From positions 1-7,575 of the forward strand of contig CANQGC010000134.1 of NCBI GenBank assembly GCA_947600345.1: a stretch of DNA of 7,575 nt. Direction: 5' to 3'. The notes under the pieces are model-generated. The model was not told where the DNA came from. It saw only the letters and a list, made by a program, of their open reading frames with translations, and made no database searches. The position numbers were made by a program, and so were the translations under genes. The stretch comes from an uncultured Clostridia bacterium. Its GTDB lineage: Bacteria > Bacillota > Clostridia > Christensenellales > Aristaeellaceae. Positions 5,524-7,575 of this stretch are shown here, one piece after another. Positions within the stretch are counted from its first letter, which is position 1, and the number at the start of each line of letters is the position of its first letter.

Positions 5524-5565
5524 CGTGGCTCTTTATAGGAATATCATTCTAGGAGGAACCACAGC

Positions 5566-5964
5566 ATGAGGCGCATTTCCGATCTTTTCAAGCACGAGGG
5601 ACATATCTACGTCTACTGCCCCAGCAAACCCTTGAAGGCGATGTTCATCCGCGATCTGGATGCCCAGGGCTTCGCCTTCGGTGATGGAGTCCGTGTGACT
5701 GAGCGAGCACAGGATTTTGGCGACATCATGGCCGTCAACCGCGATTACACCATCTGCTTCTGTGGCTACGCATCCCACGTCCGTTGTGGATCGCTACGGA
5801 ACTCGGTATATGTGCGGGAGGATCACAGCAGAAATTGTACCCGCGTTGATTATGCTCGCTTTGTCAGCGGTGAGGAGGAGTACGTTATCAAAGGGCCTCA
5901 AGACTCAGTTACAGGCAAAGAAGGGCAGAAATTGCCGCTTGGCGTGTACTACATCTGGGATTAA
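5566..5964 (+). CDS. Small phage-like hypothetical protein under riboswitch control
   Basis: The start ATG has AGGAGG at 5551-5556, 9 bases upstream. The 132-residue product is soluble, with no signal peptide or membrane helix. Its first half (HIYVYCPSKPLKAMFIRDLDAQGFAFGDG, in residues 13-41) has the layout of small phage and mobile-element proteins in which a conserved strand, a helix and G-F-x-F-G-D-G precede a Cys-rich strand region. Cys18, Cys64, Cys66, Cys74 and Cys91 are scattered and do not form a clear zinc motif. It is the only gene between the riboswitch and a downstream hairpin. Nothing in it resembles a methionine or SAM enzyme or transporter, so the link to its regulator is unexplained. 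Confidence 0.75.
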   Translation: MRRISDLFKHEGHIYVYCPSKPLKAMFIRDLDAQGFAFGDGVRVTERAQDFGDIMAVNRDYTICFCGYASHVRCGSLRNSVYVREDHSRNCTRVDYARFVSGEEEYVIKGPQDSVTGKEGQKLPLGVYYIWD

Positions 5965-5973
5965 GTAAACAAC

Positions 5974-6007
5974 AACCGAGTCCGACAGATAGGTCGTGCT
6001 CGGTTTG
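5974..6007 (+). terminator. Hairpin after the small hypothetical gene
   Basis: AACCGAG (5974-5980) pairs with CTCGGTT (5999-6005), with an inner CGAC/GTCG helix (5983-5986/5993-5996), 10 bases after the stop codon. The T-run is short (TTTGTGT), but position and stem support a terminator. Confidence 0.6.
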
Positions 6008-6018
6008 TGTATTTCAAA

Positions 6019-6044
6019 GGGTCTATCCCAAAAACTGTGTAAAC
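6019..6044 (+). repeat. Left terminal inverted repeat of the IS
   Basis: Begins GGGTCTATCCCAAAAACTG and ends in TGTAAAC. It pairs with the right repeat at 7550-7575. Confidence 0.8.
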
Positions 6045-6120
6045 GTGCAAGCAGTGCAAAACGCCAATCAGTTAAAAGAGAGCGGGCAGCGGAGCCATCC
6101 GATGTCCGCTTGTGTGCATC

Positions 6121-6222
6121 ATAGCATGGCGGACGGGCGTTGTCAAGGGCGGCGCGTAGCGCCGTTCATCGGAGCGCCCCAAGGGCGCGGAGACCCTTGA
6201 CGTCGTCCGGCCGGTATGCTAT
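6121..6222. repeat. Branched palindrome in the IS noncoding end
   Basis: The outer stem is ATAGCAT (6121-6127) with ATGCTAT (6216-6222), continued by GGAC/GTCC (6131-6134/6205-6208). Next comes GTCAAGGG (6142-6149) with CCCTTGAC (6194-6201). Inside it sit two perfect hairpins, CGGCGC/GCGCCG (6150-6155/6159-6164) and GCGCCC/GGGCGC (6174-6179/6183-6188). The result is a three-way-junction fold about 100 bases long, in the roughly 200-base region between the left repeat and the transposase stop, which holds no gene. It may stop transcription into or out of the element, or act at DNA level. Confidence 0.7.
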
Positions 6223-6262
6223 TTCCCTATCCCCTTACCTCAGGGCCTGGCCGGAAACCAGG

Positions 6263-7504
6263 TCAATCCGGAAACCGATCCTCGTAGAAAATGGCCAGCT
6301 GGGCGTGGATTCCGGCCCAGTCCTGCCGCCGACCCGTCCACTTGGCTGTGATGTCGATCATCGCCAGGTACAGCATTTTAAGCAGGCTGTCGTCCGTCGG
6401 GAAGACCGACTTGGATTTGGTTACCTTCCGCAGCTGGCGGTTGAAGCCCTCAATGGCATTGGTCGTGTAGATCAGTTTTCGGACCTCCTCCGGAAACTTG
6501 AAATACGTGCTCAGATTGGCCCAGTTCTCCCGCCAGGACTTGGAGATCTTCGGGTATTTCTTGTCCCATTTCCCGGCGAAGTCCTCCAGGGCTTCCAGGG
6601 CGGAGGGCTCGTCCACGGCGGCGTATACCCGCTTCAGGTCGGCCATGAGCTCCTTCAAGTCCTTGTAGGAAACGTACTTGCTGGAATTCCTCAGCTGATG
6701 AATGATGCAGTTCTGGTTGTCCGTCTTTGGATAGACCGCCTCAATCGCCTGGCTGAACCCCGTCAGGTTGTCCGTGCAGACGATGAGAATGTCCTCCAAC
6801 CCCCGGTTTTTCAGGCTGTTCAGCACCGTCGCCCAGTACTTCGCGCTTTCGTTCTCGCCGACCCACATCCCCAGTACATCTTTACGTCCATCCAGGTCGA
6901 TCCCGATTGCGATGTATACCGCTTTCTTCACAACCTGGCCCTCGCTGCGCACGTGGTAGTGGATCGCGTCCAGGTATACCACCGCGTAGATTGACTCCAG
7001 CGGCCGGTTCTGCCAGTCCCTCACGATGGGCAGTATCTTGTCCGTCACCCGGCTGATCGTGCTGTCCGATACCTCCAGACCGTAGATATCCCGGATGTGC
7101 GTCTCGATGTCCCCGGTCGTCATGCCCTTCGCGTACATCGACAGGATCTTGTTCTCCACGTCCTGGCTGACGCTCGTTTGGTTCTTCTTGATCAGCTGCG
7201 GCTCGAATTTGCCCTTACGGTCCCGCGGCGTTTCGATCTCGATTTCCCCACAGCTCGTCTTCAGTTTCTTCGAGCTGTGCCCGTTCCGACTGTTGTCCGT
7301 GGTCTTGTTCCGATAGTCGTACTTGCTGTAGCCCAGTTCCTCGTCCAGCTCTGCCTCCAGCCCATTCTCCATGAATTCCCCGATTGTTTCCTTGAACAGT
7401 TCATGGATGTCGTCCATGCTACCTACGTTCGCCAGCTGCAGCAGCTCACGAATCTTCTCACGTCGCGCCAACTCTTCCGGGTTTCTGTCTCTCTTCCGTG
7501 CCAT
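6263..7504 (-). CDS. IS256-family (Mutator-type) transposase, intact
   Basis: The 413-residue protein has the usual length for the family and no interruption. The DDE catalytic residues fit Asp179 (VVYLDAIHY), Asp245 (VCTDNLTGF) and Glu352 (TNAIEGFNRQLRK). The Cys-x2-His motif after the second Asp is present (Cys266, His269 in NCIIHQLRN). The N-terminal ~110 residues hold the DNA-binding part, including GYSKYDYRN and the ETPRDRKGKFEP segment characteristic of this group. It cuts and joins the IS ends, probably by a copy-out circle mechanism as known for IS256. GGAGG lies 7 bases before the ATG at 7504. The intact frame suggests that the element may still be active. Confidence 0.95.
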   Translation of the reverse strand: MARKRDRNPEELARREKIRELLQLANVGSMDDIHELFKETIGEFMENGLEAELDEELGYSKYDYRNKTTDNSRNGHSSKKLKTSCGEIEIETPRDRKGKFEPQLIKKNQTSVSQDVENKILSMYAKGMTTGDIETHIRDIYGLEVSDSTISRVTDKILPIVRDWQNRPLESIYAVVYLDAIHYHVRSEGQVVKKAVYIAIGIDLDGRKDVLGMWVGENESAKYWATVLNSLKNRGLEDILIVCTDNLTGFSQAIEAVYPKTDNQNCIIHQLRNSSKYVSYKDLKELMADLKRVYAAVDEPSALEALEDFAGKWDKKYPKISKSWRENWANLSTYFKFPEEVRKLIYTTNAIEGFNRQLRKVTKSKSVFPTDDSLLKMLYLAMIDITAKWTGRRQDWAGIHAQLAIFYEDRFPD

Positions 7505-7530
7505 TGTATAACCTCCATTGCTGTATTCTT

Positions 7531-7559
7531 ATTCTACACTGCTTTGGAGGTTTACACAA
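7531..7559 (-). promoter_or_regulatory. Transposase promoter overlapping the right terminal repeat
   Basis: On the minus strand TTGTGT (7559-7554) and TAGAAT (7536-7531) are 17 bases apart, and the transposase start is 27 bases further on. The -35 lies inside the terminal repeat, so transposase binding there could repress its own gene. Confidence 0.55.
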
Positions 7560-7575
7560 GATTTGGGATGGCCTC
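7550..7575 (-). repeat. Right terminal inverted repeat of the IS
   Basis: Reads GAGGCCATCCCAAATC on the minus strand and ends in TGTAAAC. It matches the left repeat at 20 of 26 positions and reaches the window edge. Confidence 0.75.

Larger units (their letters stand above)
6019..7575 (-). mobile_element. IS256-family insertion sequence (both terminal repeats visible)
   Basis: The left end at 6019-6044 and the reverse complement of 7550-7575 agree at 20 of 26 positions, sharing ATCCCAAA and TGTGTAAAC. The similarity carries on to AAGCAGTG just inside (to 6056). Such ends and the transposase between them define an IS256-family element of about 1.56 kb. The outer right base falls at the window edge, so the exact end is not certain and the expected 8-bp target repeat (left flank ATTTCAAA, 6011-6018) cannot be confirmed. 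It inserted directly after the hairpin at 5974-6007. Confidence 0.85.

Noticed and set aside
5356..5538. 60-residue plus-strand frame
   Set aside because: It starts in the -35 box and covers the riboswitch and terminator, and it has no ribosome site.
6140..6994. 284-residue plus-strand frame
   Set aside because: Antisense shadow of the intact transposase.
1..7575. CRISPR array or integrase-bearing island
   Set aside because: No regularly spaced repeats and no recombinase gene are present. Acquisition is suggested only by composition and the tRNA setting.

Overview
The window looks like a chromosomal segment from a fairly GC-rich Firmicutes (Clostridia-like) bacterium, probably a gut lineage. 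The grounds are near-perfect AGGAGG ribosome binding sites 8-9 bases before starts, sigma-A-type promoters with 17-base spacers, a SAM-family riboswitch with an intrinsic terminator, and an IS256-family insertion sequence. The genus cannot be fixed from this sequence alone.

Layout. Positions 1-1627 (minus strand) hold the 5' part of a GC-rich gene for a secreted, membrane-anchored protein with repeated Ig-like CARDB/DUF11-type domains. It runs off the left edge and has its own consensus promoter. Positions 1772-2156 (plus) hold a consensus promoter, a partial copy of a tRNA 5' half, a chain of small hairpins ending in a terminator-like stem, and then an intact tRNA-Ala (anticodon CGC) with encoded CCA. 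A perfect 12-bp hairpin that copies part of the tRNA T-arm follows directly.

Positions 2224-5964 are an accessory block. It contains a nucleotidyltransferase fused to its HI0074-type helical partner (plus) and a convergent gene for a probable DUF3825-type protein (minus). A divergent AT-rich two-gene operon follows, encoding a C-terminally anchored membrane protein and an N-terminally anchored protein with TPR-like and SmpA-like parts. The last gene is a small phage-like hypothetical protein whose leader folds as a SAM-I/SAM-IV-clan riboswitch with antiterminator and terminator. Positions 6019 to about 7575 are a nearly complete IS256-family element, with both terminal repeats visible and an intact transposase on the minus strand.

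The accessory genes do not form one recognisable pathway. The AT-rich stretch (about 3770-5400) differs clearly in base composition from the flanking GC-rich gene, which suggests acquired DNA next to a tRNA, but no integrase is in the window. The most notable items are the riboswitch over an unknown gene, the tRNA-half-containing structured leader, the NTase fusion that lacks the usual HepT arginine, and a 102-nt branched palindrome inside the IS.
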